Source of the DNA: Accumulibacter sp.
GTDB lineage: Bacteria; Pseudomonadota; Gammaproteobacteria; Burkholderiales; Rhodocyclaceae
Direction of reading: 5' to 3'
DNA: 7,869 nt
Assembly (NCBI GenBank): GCA_003538495.1
Contig: DPSD01000310.1
Coordinates: 1-7,869 of the forward strand
Shown here: piece after piece, positions 1 to 5,846 of the stretch
Numbering within the stretch: position 1 is the stretch's first letter
Layout: every line of letters begins with the position of its first letter
Notes under the pieces: model-generated
What the model was told of the DNA's origin: nothing
What the model saw: the letters and a program-made list of their open reading frames with translations, nothing else
The model's database searches: none
Translations under genes and position numbers: made by a program

Positions 1-1162
1 CGACCTTGTTGCGGTACGAATAACGCTTGATCCGCGCCAGCCCGGAATCGACGACGTAGCGGATTCCCGGGACGGTCAGCGAGGTCTCGGCGACATTGGT
101 TGCCAGCACGATCCGGCGACCGACGTGCGGTTTGAAGATCCGTCCCTGCTCCTCGACCGATAGCCGCGCGAACAAGGGAAGGATCTCGGTGTGCGGCGGG
201 TGGTGCTTGCGCAGGGCCTCGGCCGCCTCGCGGATTTCGCGCTCGCCGGGTAGAAACACCAGCACATCGCCCGGCCCGGCGCAGTGCAGTTCGTCGCAGG
301 CATCAACGATCGCCTGGTACAGATCGCGCTGATCGTCGCCGGCTGGCTCGTCCTCGACCTTCTGCAGCGGCCGGTAGCGCAGCTCGACCGGATGCAGACG
401 ACCCGAGACTTCGATCACCGGCGCGTCGTCGAAGTGCTGCGAAAAACGCTCGGCGTCGATCGTCGCCGAGGTGATGATCAGCTTCAGATCGCGACGCCTG
501 GGCAGCAACTGCTTGAGGTAGCCGAGCAGGAAATCGATGTTCAGGCTGCGCTCGTGCGCCTCGTCGATGATCAAGGTGTCGTAGCGCTCGAGCCAGGCGT
601 CACCCTGCGTCTCGGCCAGCAGGATGCCGTCGGTCATCAGTTTGACGAAGGCATCCGGCGAGGTGCGATCGCTGAAGCGGATCTTGTAACCCACCAGCCG
701 GCCGACCTCACTCTGCAGTTCCTGCGCGATGCGCGCGGCGGTCGACCGCGCGGCAATCCGGCGGGGCTGGGTGTGACCGATCAGCCCGGCGCTGCCACGG
801 CCGATTTCGAGGCAGATCTTGGGGATCTGCGTGGTCTTCCCGGAGCCTGTTTCGCCGCAGACGATCAGCACTTGATGCTTAACGATCAGTTCGGCAATTT
901 CGCCGCGTCGGCCGTTGACCGGCAGGTCGTCGGCAAAGAGCGGTTTCGGCAACCGCGCCCGGCGGGCAGCGACGGCCGCCCGCGACTGTTCGAGCAAGCT
1001 GTCGCGCTCGGCCAGCCGCGCCTCGCGCTTGGCGCCGAAGAAATGCCGGAGGTCGCGCGTCAGCGAGCGCAGGCGACGCTGGTCGAGCGCCAGGCAGTCG
1101 GCGAAGGGGTCGGTTGAAGGAGCCGGGCCAGGCGAGGGGGAAGGGGTCGTTGTCGGGATCAT
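1..1162 (-). CDS. hrpA: ATP-dependent RNA helicase HrpA (DEAH box), N-terminal part, cut by the left window edge
   Basis: This is the first 387 residues of a DEAH-box RNA helicase; HrpA proteins are about 1300 aa, so roughly 70% lies beyond the edge. Helicase motifs appear in order. The P-loop GETGSGKTT is at residues 103-111, TQPRR (motif Ia) at 131-135, DEAH at 200-203, SAT at 232-234, and LATNVAETSLTVPGIRYVVDSG lies close to the cut end. The context GHTQPRRIAARS and DEAHERSLNIDFLLGYLK matches HrpA more closely than HrpB. HrpA is a cytoplasmic helicase linked to mRNA processing and rescue of stalled ribosomes (family knowledge). The start is the ATG at 1162-1160: an in-frame TGA lies two codons upstream, and no other ATG occurs before the conserved part. 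It places the P-loop near residue 103, as in E. coli. The N-terminus is Pro/Ser/Thr-rich and no clear Shine-Dalgarno precedes it. It is divergent from the permease operon. Confidence 0.96.
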   Translation of the reverse strand, partial: MIPTTTPSPSPGPAPSTDPFADCLALDQRRLRSLTRDLRHFFGAKREARLAERDSLLEQSRAAVAARRARLPKPLFADDLPVNGRRGEIAELIVKHQVLIVCGETGSGKTTQIPKICLEIGRGSAGLIGHTQPRRIAARSTAARIAQELQSEVGRLVGYKIRFSDRTSPDAFVKLMTDGILLAETQGDAWLERYDTLIIDEAHERSLNIDFLLGYLKQLLPRRRDLKLIITSATIDAERFSQHFDDAPVIEVSGRLHPVELRYRPLQKVEDEPAGDDQRDLYQAIVDACDELHCAGPGDVLVFLPGEREIREAAEALRKHHPPHTEILPLFARLSVEEQGRIFKPHVGRRIVLATNVAETSLTVPGIRYVVDSGLARIKRYSYRNKV

Positions 1163-1176
1163 CAGTCAGGGAAAAC

Positions 1177-1199
1177 GGCTGGCCGGCAAGCGGCCGGTC
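1177..1199 (-). promoter_or_regulatory. Hairpin in the hrpA leader
   Basis: GGCCG (1181-1185) and CGGCC (1191-1195) pair around a 5-nt loop. The stem extends outward by four more pairs, two of them G-U, to 1177 and 1199. It ends 14 nt upstream of the hrpA ATG, which has no evident Shine-Dalgarno. It could affect translation or be chance in GC-rich DNA. Confidence 0.25.
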
Positions 1200-1353
1200 T
1201 ACCACGTCGGGTCTATCATGAGACTTGCGCGGTGAACAACGGTGCCCCTGCGGGCGGCTCTCGCTTGCGCGGCGCCATTCTACACCAGCACGCCGCGCGG
1301 CCTCCGCGCTCGACGCCGCAATCCGGTCGCAAAACCAACGAGCGAACATTCGA

Positions 1354-1383
1354 TTGACGGCTCGCGCGAAAGAGGGAGATACT
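1354..1383 (+). promoter_or_regulatory. Candidate sigma-70 promoter for the permease/binding-protein operon
   Basis: TTGACG (1354-1359, five of six matches to the -35 consensus) is followed after 18 bp by GATACT (1378-1383, four of six matches to the -10 consensus). It would start transcription about 40 nt before the permease start codon. Position and direction fit the operon; the call rests on pattern only. Confidence 0.42.
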
Positions 1384-1425
1384 CCGCCGCGCAGTACGAA
1401 TGCGTCTGATTTCCCACGTCACGTC

Positions 1426-1433
1426 AAGGGGGG
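1426..1433 (+). promoter_or_regulatory. Ribosome binding site of the permease; argues for GTG 1440 as start
   Basis: AAGGGGGG is the only purine-rich site here. It abuts GTG 1434 but is about 8 nt (from AAGGGG) upstream of GTG 1440. By spacing the second GTG would be preferred, removing two residues from the N-terminus. Confidence 0.5.
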
Positions 1434-2840
1434 GTGCCTGTGTTCGGGATTCTTGGGATTGTGGTATCGCTGGTGCTGCTCATCGCGCTGGCCTATCGGG
1501 GCTGGAACGTGATCATCATCGCGCCGATCTGCGCGATCGTCGGCCTGATGTTCGGCGGGCTCGACGCACCGGTCATCGCCACTTACACGCAGGTCTTCAT
1601 GCCCGCGCTGGGCAACTACCTGATCAAGTTCTTCCCGCTGTTCCTGCTGGGCGCCGTCTTCGGCAAGCTGATGGACGACTCGGGTTGCGCGCGGACCATC
1701 GCTCACAAGATCGTCGAATGGACCGGCAAGGAGCGCGCGATCATCGCCATCATCCTCGCTTGCGGCGTTCTCACCTACGGCGGCGTGTCGCTTTTTGTCG
1801 TCGCCTTCGCGGTGTTCCCGGTCGCCATCCAGATGTTTCGCGAGGGAAACCTGCCGAAACGCCTGATTCCGGCGGCCATCGCGCTCGGTTCGTTCACCTT
1901 CACGATGTCGGCGTTGCCCGGATCCCCGGCGATTCAGAACGCCATCCCGATGCCGTACTTTCACACCGACGCTTTCGCGGCGCCGGGCCTCGGGCTGATC
2001 GCCGGGCTGCTGATGTTTGGCTGCGGCAGCGCGTGGCTGATGATGCGGGCGCGGCGCGCGCGCATCGCCGGCGAAGGTTACGGCGACGATGGACCATTCG
2101 CGACGGCCGCCACGCCATCGCCGGCACCGGTGGGTGACATGCCTTCGTTCGCGGTGGCGATCATCCCGGTGGTCCTGGTTCTGGTGCTCAACTTCGTCTT
2201 CAGCAAGTATGTCATCCCCTCGCTGGATACCGACTACCTGGCGCTGCCCAAGTACGGCAAGACGACTGTCTCTGCCGTCGCTGGCACCTGGGCGATCATC
2301 CTGGCGATGCTGATTTCCTGTGCAGTGCTGATCGGACTGACCTGGAAGCGCTTCGCCAACGTTCGCCAATCCTTGACCGACGGCGCGCTCGGCTCGATGC
2401 TGCCGATTCTCAACGTCGGTTCCGAGGTCGCTTATGGCGCGGTGATCGCCAGCCTGGCCTCATTCCTGATCATCCGTGACTGGCTGATGTCGCTGACCGA
2501 CAACCCGGTGATCGGCCTGGCGATCGTGGTGAACGTGCTGGCCGGCATTACCGGGTCGGCTTCGGGGGGAATGAGCATCGCCCTCCAGGCGGTCGGGCAG
2601 ACCTACCTCGATCTGGCGCAGGCGGCGAACATCAGCCCACAAATCCTGCATCGCGTCGCGGCGCTGGCCTCGGGCGGCCTCGACGCCTTGCCGCACAACG
2701 GCGCCGTAATCACCCTGCTGGCCATTTGCGGACTGAACCACAAGCAGTCGTACTTCGACATCTTCATGGTCGCGGTCGCATTCCCGCTGATGGCGATGAT
2801 CGTGGTGATCGTTCTCGACGGCATGTTCGGTACTTTCTGA
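1434..2840 (+). CDS. GntP-family secondary transporter (gluconate/hydroxybutyrate permease-like)
   Basis: This is a 468-aa inner-membrane carrier, close to the usual family length of about 450. Hydrophobic segments span roughly residues 3-21, 24-42, 60-79, 102-133, 143-160, 184-204, 238-256, 283-303, 333-347, 358-372 and 443-462. A polar loop lies at 205-236. Family-type motifs include FPLFLLGAVFGKL (67-79), TYGGVSLFVVAFAVFP (114-129), GSASGGMSIAL (374-384) and LDALPHNGAVITLLAICGL (416-434). GntP proteins are H+-coupled carriers of gluconate and related organic acids. From memory, the TYGGVSLF and ALPGSPAIQN blocks most resemble the subgroup annotated as D-3-hydroxybutyrate permease in pseudomonads, but the substrate cannot be read from sequence. 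The start is uncertain: GTG at 1434 lies right against an AAGGGGGG stretch (1426-1433), whereas the in-frame GTG at 1440 has better spacing. The binding-protein gene follows 11 bp after the stop. Confidence 0.93.
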   Translation: MPVFGILGIVVSLVLLIALAYRGWNVIIIAPICAIVGLMFGGLDAPVIATYTQVFMPALGNYLIKFFPLFLLGAVFGKLMDDSGCARTIAHKIVEWTGKERAIIAIILACGVLTYGGVSLFVVAFAVFPVAIQMFREGNLPKRLIPAAIALGSFTFTMSALPGSPAIQNAIPMPYFHTDAFAAPGLGLIAGLLMFGCGSAWLMMRARRARIAGEGYGDDGPFATAATPSPAPVGDMPSFAVAIIPVVLVLVLNFVFSKYVIPSLDTDYLALPKYGKTTVSAVAGTWAIILAMLISCAVLIGLTWKRFANVRQSLTDGALGSMLPILNVGSEVAYGAVIASLASFLIIRDWLMSLTDNPVIGLAIVVNVLAGITGSASGGMSIALQAVGQTYLDLAQAANISPQILHRVAALASGGLDALPHNGAVITLLAICGLNHKQSYFDIFMVAVAFPLMAMIVVIVLDGMFGTF

Positions 2841-2851
2841 GGAGGACGCCA

Positions 2852-3670
2852 GTGCGCATCCTGATCGTTTTCCTCGCCGCGCTGCTGGCGTCGGCGCCGT
2901 ACTCCGGGGTGCAGGCGCAACAGCGGGCCGGGGAACTGCGTCTGCTGGCCGCGGAACTGCCGCCCTACACCTTCCAGATCCCGCCGGTCAGCGTCGCCGA
3001 CACGCCGGGTGTCGAGCAGGGCTTTGTCTACGAAGTGGTGGTCGAGATGGCCAAACGCGTCGGGCATACCGGTCTCATCGAGTTCATGCCCTGGGAAGCC
3101 GCGCAGCGGATTGCCCGGACCCGGCCGAATATCGGCATCCTGGCCCTGACCCGCAGCCCGGAGCGAGAGAATCAGTATCGCTGGCTGGCCAGGATCTACA
3201 CCGACGACCTGGTCGTCGTCGGCGGTGCCGGTATCGACGTGTCGAGCCTCGACAAGGTCAAGGACCGGCCGATCGGCGTCTTGAGTGGTTCCGGCGCCGA
3301 GGCGCTGCTCAAGGAGCGTGGCTTCACGCGCATTCGGCCGCAGCACGAGGAGTGGCTGAACGCACGCCTGATACAGCAACGCCGGATCGACGCGTGGCTG
3401 GCGCCGCGGTTGATGGTGATCTACGCGATGCACGAGGTCGGTGCCAACCTCGAGGCGCTGAACTTCGGCGAGATCGTCCGCAGGAGCGAGATCTACCTCG
3501 CGGGCTCGAAAGACCTGCCCGACGCCGAAGCCGAGAAGTGGGCGAAGGCCCTGGAGGAGGTGAAAGCCGACGGCACCTATCAGCGTATTGCCGACCAGTA
3601 CAATCGGATGAAGATCGTGCCGATCCCGGATGACCTGCGGCGGCGCTTCAGCCAGCCGGTCTGGCAGTGA
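2852..3670 (+). CDS. Periplasmic solute-binding protein, family 3 (SBP_bac_3), in operon with the GntP-type permease
   Basis: This is a 272-aa secreted binding protein. The start is GTG 2852, preceded by GGAGGA (2841-2846) at 6-nt spacing. The frame is open further upstream, but that would lose the signal peptide and overlap the permease. Residues 1-22 form a signal peptide (Arg2, a hydrophobic core, VQA before the likely cleavage at 22/23). The mature part, about residues 29-255, has the two-lobed family 3 pattern. ELPPYTF opens the domain, followed by GFVYEVVVEMAKRVG, LTRSPERENQYRWLARIY, and LSGSGAEALLKERG in the second lobe. The ending EKWAKALEEVKADGTYQRIADQY is typical of the family. Such proteins usually deliver amino acids or small organic ligands to ABC importers, yet no ABC permease or ATPase gene is adjacent. 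The 11-bp gap to the permease suggests co-transcription. The ligand is unknown. Confidence 0.92.
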   Translation: MRILIVFLAALLASAPYSGVQAQQRAGELRLLAAELPPYTFQIPPVSVADTPGVEQGFVYEVVVEMAKRVGHTGLIEFMPWEAAQRIARTRPNIGILALTRSPERENQYRWLARIYTDDLVVVGGAGIDVSSLDKVKDRPIGVLSGSGAEALLKERGFTRIRPQHEEWLNARLIQQRRIDAWLAPRLMVIYAMHEVGANLEALNFGEIVRRSEIYLAGSKDLPDAEAEKWAKALEEVKADGTYQRIADQYNRMKIVPIPDDLRRRFSQPVWQ

Positions 3671-3682
3671 TCCGACGACTGC

Positions 3683-3716
3683 CTGCGCGCTAGCGCAGCT
3701 TCCCGGAACCGGGAGG
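3683..3716 (+). terminator. Two tandem hairpins after the binding-protein gene, possible terminator
   Basis: The first is CTGCGC-GCTA-GCGCAG (3683-3698), a perfect 6-bp stem with a 4-nt loop. The second, directly adjacent, pairs 3699-3705 with 3710-3716 around the loop GAAC, a 7-bp stem with one G-U pair. They begin 13 nt after the stop codon. No T-run follows, so this would be a non-canonical terminator or a 3'-end-stabilising structure. Confidence 0.38.
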
Positions 3717-3787
3717 GCCTGCTCATCGGCTTCGGGGCAGCGATCCATCAACACATTCGCTGACGAGGCGGGCCGTGAGCCCTTGAA

Positions 3788-3805
3788 TCCGTTCCGGCGA
3801 ACGGA
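3788..3805. promoter_or_regulatory. Perfect 18-bp dyad upstream of the GAF gene, candidate operator
   Basis: TCCGTTC and GAACGGA are perfect 7-bp inverted arms separated by CGGC. The dyad ends 30 bp before the TATAAT box of the GAF gene, where an upstream activator site would lie. It could instead be an RNA hairpin belonging to the upstream transcript. Confidence 0.35.
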
Positions 3806-3835
3806 AGACCATGATATAGACGTTGTTTTCACGCC

Positions 3836-3841
3836 TATAAT
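3836..3841 (+). promoter_or_regulatory. Candidate -10 box for the GAF-domain gene
   Basis: A perfect TATAAT lies 29 nt upstream of the ATG at 3871, in a locally AT-rich patch of otherwise GC-rich DNA. No good -35 box is found at 16-18 bp (GATATA at 3813-3818 is poor). This suggests a promoter that needs an activator or an alternative sigma factor; the base just before the box is C. Confidence 0.42.
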
Positions 3842-3870
3842 CGAATTTCCGGGCTTCTCTCGGGACGATT

Positions 3871-4629
3871 ATGGGTGACCACGAAAATTCACTGATCAAA
3901 CTCCAGGATCTCTCCACCTGTCTGGAAGAAGGGAGCTTCGACGACAACATGCGTCAGCTGGCGGCGATTTCGGCAAAGGTGCTCAACGCCGAAAACTGCT
4001 CGCTGATGCTGCTCGCCGATGACGACATGGGAAGCGTGTGCATGCGCATTTGTGGCAGCTGCGGACCGCTGCCGGCAGCCGCCTACAGGGAGTCCGCCCA
4101 TCCCGGCGAAGGCATAGCCGGACGGGTGGTTGCCACCGGCGAGGCCTTGCTGGTCGAGGACATCGATCGGTCTGAATTCGCCCTGTCGGCGCGGCGTGCC
4201 GACGATCCCGCAAGAAGCCTGCTTTGCGCACCGATCGGCGTCGATGGCCGGACCATCGGGGTGATCAATATCAGCGGGCATCTGGATGGACGCCGCTTCA
4301 ACCGGCATGACCTGAACCTGCTCGAGGTGGTTGCGCTGTTTGTCGGCAAGGCGATTCAGGTGGTGCAACTGCAGAACGTGCTCAAGTCGCGCTTCGCCCA
4401 GCTGGCGCTGATGCAGTTCGCCGAACGAGATATTGCCAGCGCGCTGGCGGGCGCCGTCCAGAACCCGGACCAGGTGGCCCGGATCCTGGCGAAATCGTTC
4501 TACAAGGAAATGACCCGTGCCGGTTTCGGATCAAGCCAGATCATCAACGCCGCCTCGGAAATCGTCGGTCAACTGAGTGGCAGCCTGAGCCGCCACAGCA
4601 AGCGGATCGAGCAGAAGGCGGCAGAGTAG
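3871..4629 (+). CDS. GAF-domain sensor/signalling protein with a conserved-looking helical C-terminus
   Basis: This 252-aa protein has no signal peptide or membrane segment, so it is probably cytoplasmic. An N-terminal GAF domain spans about residues 22-166: NAENCSLMLLADDD opens the fold, HPGEGIAGRVVATGEALLVEDID (78-99) is the core motif, and LLCAPIGVDGRTIGVINIS (117-135) forms the later strands. GAF domains bind small ligands such as cyclic nucleotides, haem or bilins, or sense redox state; the ligand here cannot be told. Residues 147-185 look like a long signalling helix. The remainder (186-252) is helical, with a block from QVARILAKSFYKEMTRAGFG through IINAASEIVGQLSG that I cannot assign to a named domain. 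There is no kinase, GGDEF or phosphatase output. Cysteines cluster at 57, 61 and 64, with others at 17, 43 and 119. The start is ATG 3871, with only a weak GGGA upstream. It converges with the MerR/B12 regulator gene. Confidence 0.9.
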   Translation: MGDHENSLIKLQDLSTCLEEGSFDDNMRQLAAISAKVLNAENCSLMLLADDDMGSVCMRICGSCGPLPAAAYRESAHPGEGIAGRVVATGEALLVEDIDRSEFALSARRADDPARSLLCAPIGVDGRTIGVINISGHLDGRRFNRHDLNLLEVVALFVGKAIQVVQLQNVLKSRFAQLALMQFAERDIASALAGAVQNPDQVARILAKSFYKEMTRAGFGSSQIINAASEIVGQLSGSLSRHSKRIEQKAAE

Positions 4630-4674
4630 GCCGACCTGCCTGACCGTTGGCCGTGAGCGCGGCGTGTTTGGCCT

Positions 4675-4697
4675 ATTCCGGCCGCCGCTGGCCGAAT
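4675..4697. terminator. Hairpin between convergent genes, possible bidirectional terminator
   Basis: ATT-C-CGGCC (4675-4683) pairs with GGCCGAAT (4690-4697) around a 6-nt loop, giving eight base pairs with one bulged C. It sits in the 101-bp gap between two convergent stop codons (4629 and 4731), where a shared terminator is expected. There is no T-run on either side. Confidence 0.4.
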
Positions 4698-4730
4698 CTG
4701 CCCTGACGCGCAGCGACGGTCACTGGCCGC

Positions 4731-5648
4731 TCAGGCGCTGCCGGAATGGCGACTTCGCCAGGCTTCGAGGGCTTCGAGCGCCGCCGGCAGAGTCGGCAGC
4801 AGTACGACGCCGGCGGCGGGCGCCGCGCGTTGCGCGCCGCTGCCGCCAACCCACAGTTCGACCCTTGCCGGCAGCATTTGCCGCAACTGGCTGAGCAGCG
4901 TGCCGACCTGGCGTCCCGGGAAGGCGGCCGAAAGGGAAATCGCGACGAGGTCCGCGTCGTGCGCCTGGGCGGCCATCCGGATGTCTGCCAGCGGCGTCTG
5001 GGTGCCCAGTGAAATGCAGCTGGCGCCATCGAGTACGAGCAGGGCCTCGACCATCAACAGACCCAGCACATGTTGTTCATCCGGCGGCGTCGTCAACACG
5101 ATGCGGGGATCTGCGACGGCTGTCGGCAGGCTGCCGATCGCCTGGCGCAGCAGCGACTTGACCTGTTCGGTGTAGAGATGTTCCTCGAAGACTTGCAACT
5201 CGCCGCTCATCCACGCTTCGCCGACGGCGTCATTGAGCGGCGCGACCACTTCGATCACGAAGCGTTGCAGGCCGAGCCGCATCATCGCCTGGTTGAGCAA
5301 GGCGCGCAGAGCGCGGACTTCGTTCGCCTTGACCAGCTCGATCGTCTGGCGGATCAGTGCCTCGCGCTGCCCGAGGTCGCTGCGTCTGGGCGATACGCAT
5401 GCCCTGCACAACTCGGCAAACTCCTGCTCGCTGGCGGCAAACAGCCGACCGGGGCGGTGACCCTGATCGATCAAGCGCTTCATCAGGCGTAGCCGCTCGA
5501 CCTGTTCGGCGGGGTAGACGCGTTCGCCATGGTCGTCGCGATCCGGTCGCGGGAAGCCGTAACGACGCTCCCAGACGCGCAAGGTGTCCTTGCCCAGACC
5601 GGTATCGCGCTCGACAGCACTGATGTTCATTTCTGGTTGGCTTGGCAT
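4731..5648 (-). CDS. MerR-family regulator with cobalamin-binding domain (CarH/LitR photoreceptor-like)
   Basis: This is a 305-aa transcription factor. Residues 7-75 form a MerR winged helix-turn-helix with the signature DTLRVWERRYGFPRPDR and GERVY, typical of the MlrA/CarA/LitR branch. Residues 95-170 are the four-helix cap of a B12-binding module and carry the W-x9-E-H motif (Trp146, Glu156, His157). Residues 181-298 are the Rossmann-like B12 fold with E-x-H-x-x-G (Glu191, His193, Gly196), followed by LGTQTPLADI. In CarH proteins adenosylcobalamin drives tetramer formation and DNA binding in the dark, and light breaks the complex. His193 should be the lower cobalt ligand. The residue after Trp146 is Met, where Thermus CarH has His132, so light chemistry may differ. 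The start ATG 5648 has CAGGACAGC upstream with AGGA at 4-nt spacing; the later in-frame ATG at 5630 has none. A dyad at 5725-5737 suggests self-regulation. Confidence 0.94.
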   Translation of the reverse strand: MPSQPEMNISAVERDTGLGKDTLRVWERRYGFPRPDRDDHGERVYPAEQVERLRLMKRLIDQGHRPGRLFAASEQEFAELCRACVSPRRSDLGQREALIRQTIELVKANEVRALRALLNQAMMRLGLQRFVIEVVAPLNDAVGEAWMSGELQVFEEHLYTEQVKSLLRQAIGSLPTAVADPRIVLTTPPDEQHVLGLLMVEALLVLDGASCISLGTQTPLADIRMAAQAHDADLVAISLSAAFPGRQVGTLLSQLRQMLPARVELWVGGSGAQRAAPAAGVVLLPTLPAALEALEAWRSRHSGSA

Positions 5649-5649
5649 G

Positions 5650-5662
5650 CTGTCCTGGGCAA
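5650..5662. promoter_or_regulatory. Degenerate second copy of the dyad over the regulator's ribosome binding site
   Basis: CTGTCCTGGGCAA matches the perfect dyad at 5725-5737 in 10 of 13 positions and starts 2 bp upstream of the ATG at 5648. It contains the AGGA of the ribosome binding site (on the - strand). It may be a second, weaker operator or a chance match. Confidence 0.3.
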
Positions 5663-5702
5663 AAATGTCGATAGATTGGCTTGTCAGGGCGCTGACTACC
5701 GA

Positions 5703-5731
5703 AAGTTAGCGCAGTCACACGATATTGTCCA
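5703..5731 (-). promoter_or_regulatory. Candidate promoter of the MerR/B12 regulator gene
   Basis: Read on the - strand, TGGACA (5731-5726, five of six matches to the -35 consensus) is followed after exactly 17 bp by TAACTT (5708-5703, a weak -10). Transcription would start near 5696, about 48 nt before the ATG. The -35 box lies inside the perfect dyad at 5725-5737, so a protein bound there would block RNA polymerase. Confidence 0.4.
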
Positions 5732-5737
5732 GGACAA
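5725..5737. promoter_or_regulatory. Perfect dyad, candidate operator of the MerR/B12 regulator
   Basis: TTGTCC-A-GGACAA is a perfect inverted repeat with 6-bp arms around one central base. TTGT-type half sites are common among MlrA-like MerR proteins (recollection of the family). It lies 77 bp upstream of the regulator start and overlaps the candidate -35 box, as expected for a repressor that controls its own gene. Confidence 0.5.
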
Positions 5738-5800
5738 CATGTAAGTCATGGCTTCTTCGCGAACCACGCCCCTCGTCTGGCAACGTCGTCGACAGTCCGG

Positions 5801-5825
5801 CTGGCAAGCGCGCGCGTTGCGCCAG
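5801..5825 (-). terminator. GC-rich hairpin downstream of the Old Yellow Enzyme gene, possible terminator
   Basis: On the - strand CTG(GC)GCAA pairs with TTGCCAG, seven pairs with a 2-nt bulge, around a CG-repeat loop. It begins about 21 nt after the oxidoreductase stop codon (5847-5849). There is no T-run. It sits between that gene and the regulator's own candidate promoter. Confidence 0.28.
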
Positions 5826-5846
5826 GCGCTGGTTCCCGTTCTCATT

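Noticed and set aside
284..1117. 277-aa open frame on the + strand
   Set aside because: It is antisense to the hrpA frame, whose helicase motifs are unmistakable. Its composition is Arg/Ala/Gln/Asp-rich with no domain signal.
1225..1272. CTTGCGCGG occurring twice (near 1225 and 1264) upstream of the permease
   Set aside because: Two 9-bp copies of a GC-rich word in the same strand without dyad symmetry are weak evidence of an operator in this composition.
1225..1512. 95-aa frame covering the hrpA/permease gap
   Set aside because: It overlaps the permease N-terminus in another frame, is Arg/Ala-rich, has no ribosome binding site, and sits over the candidate promoter.
1419..2369. 316-aa open frame on the - strand opposite the permease
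   Set aside because: Its low-complexity Arg/Asp/Gln/His composition is the mirror of a hydrophobic membrane protein in GC-rich DNA.
2603..3832. 409-aa open frame on the - strand opposite the permease end and binding-protein gene
   Set aside because: The + strand carries a signal peptide, a ribosome binding site and a family 3 fold. The antisense frame has no recognisable domain and spans two real genes.
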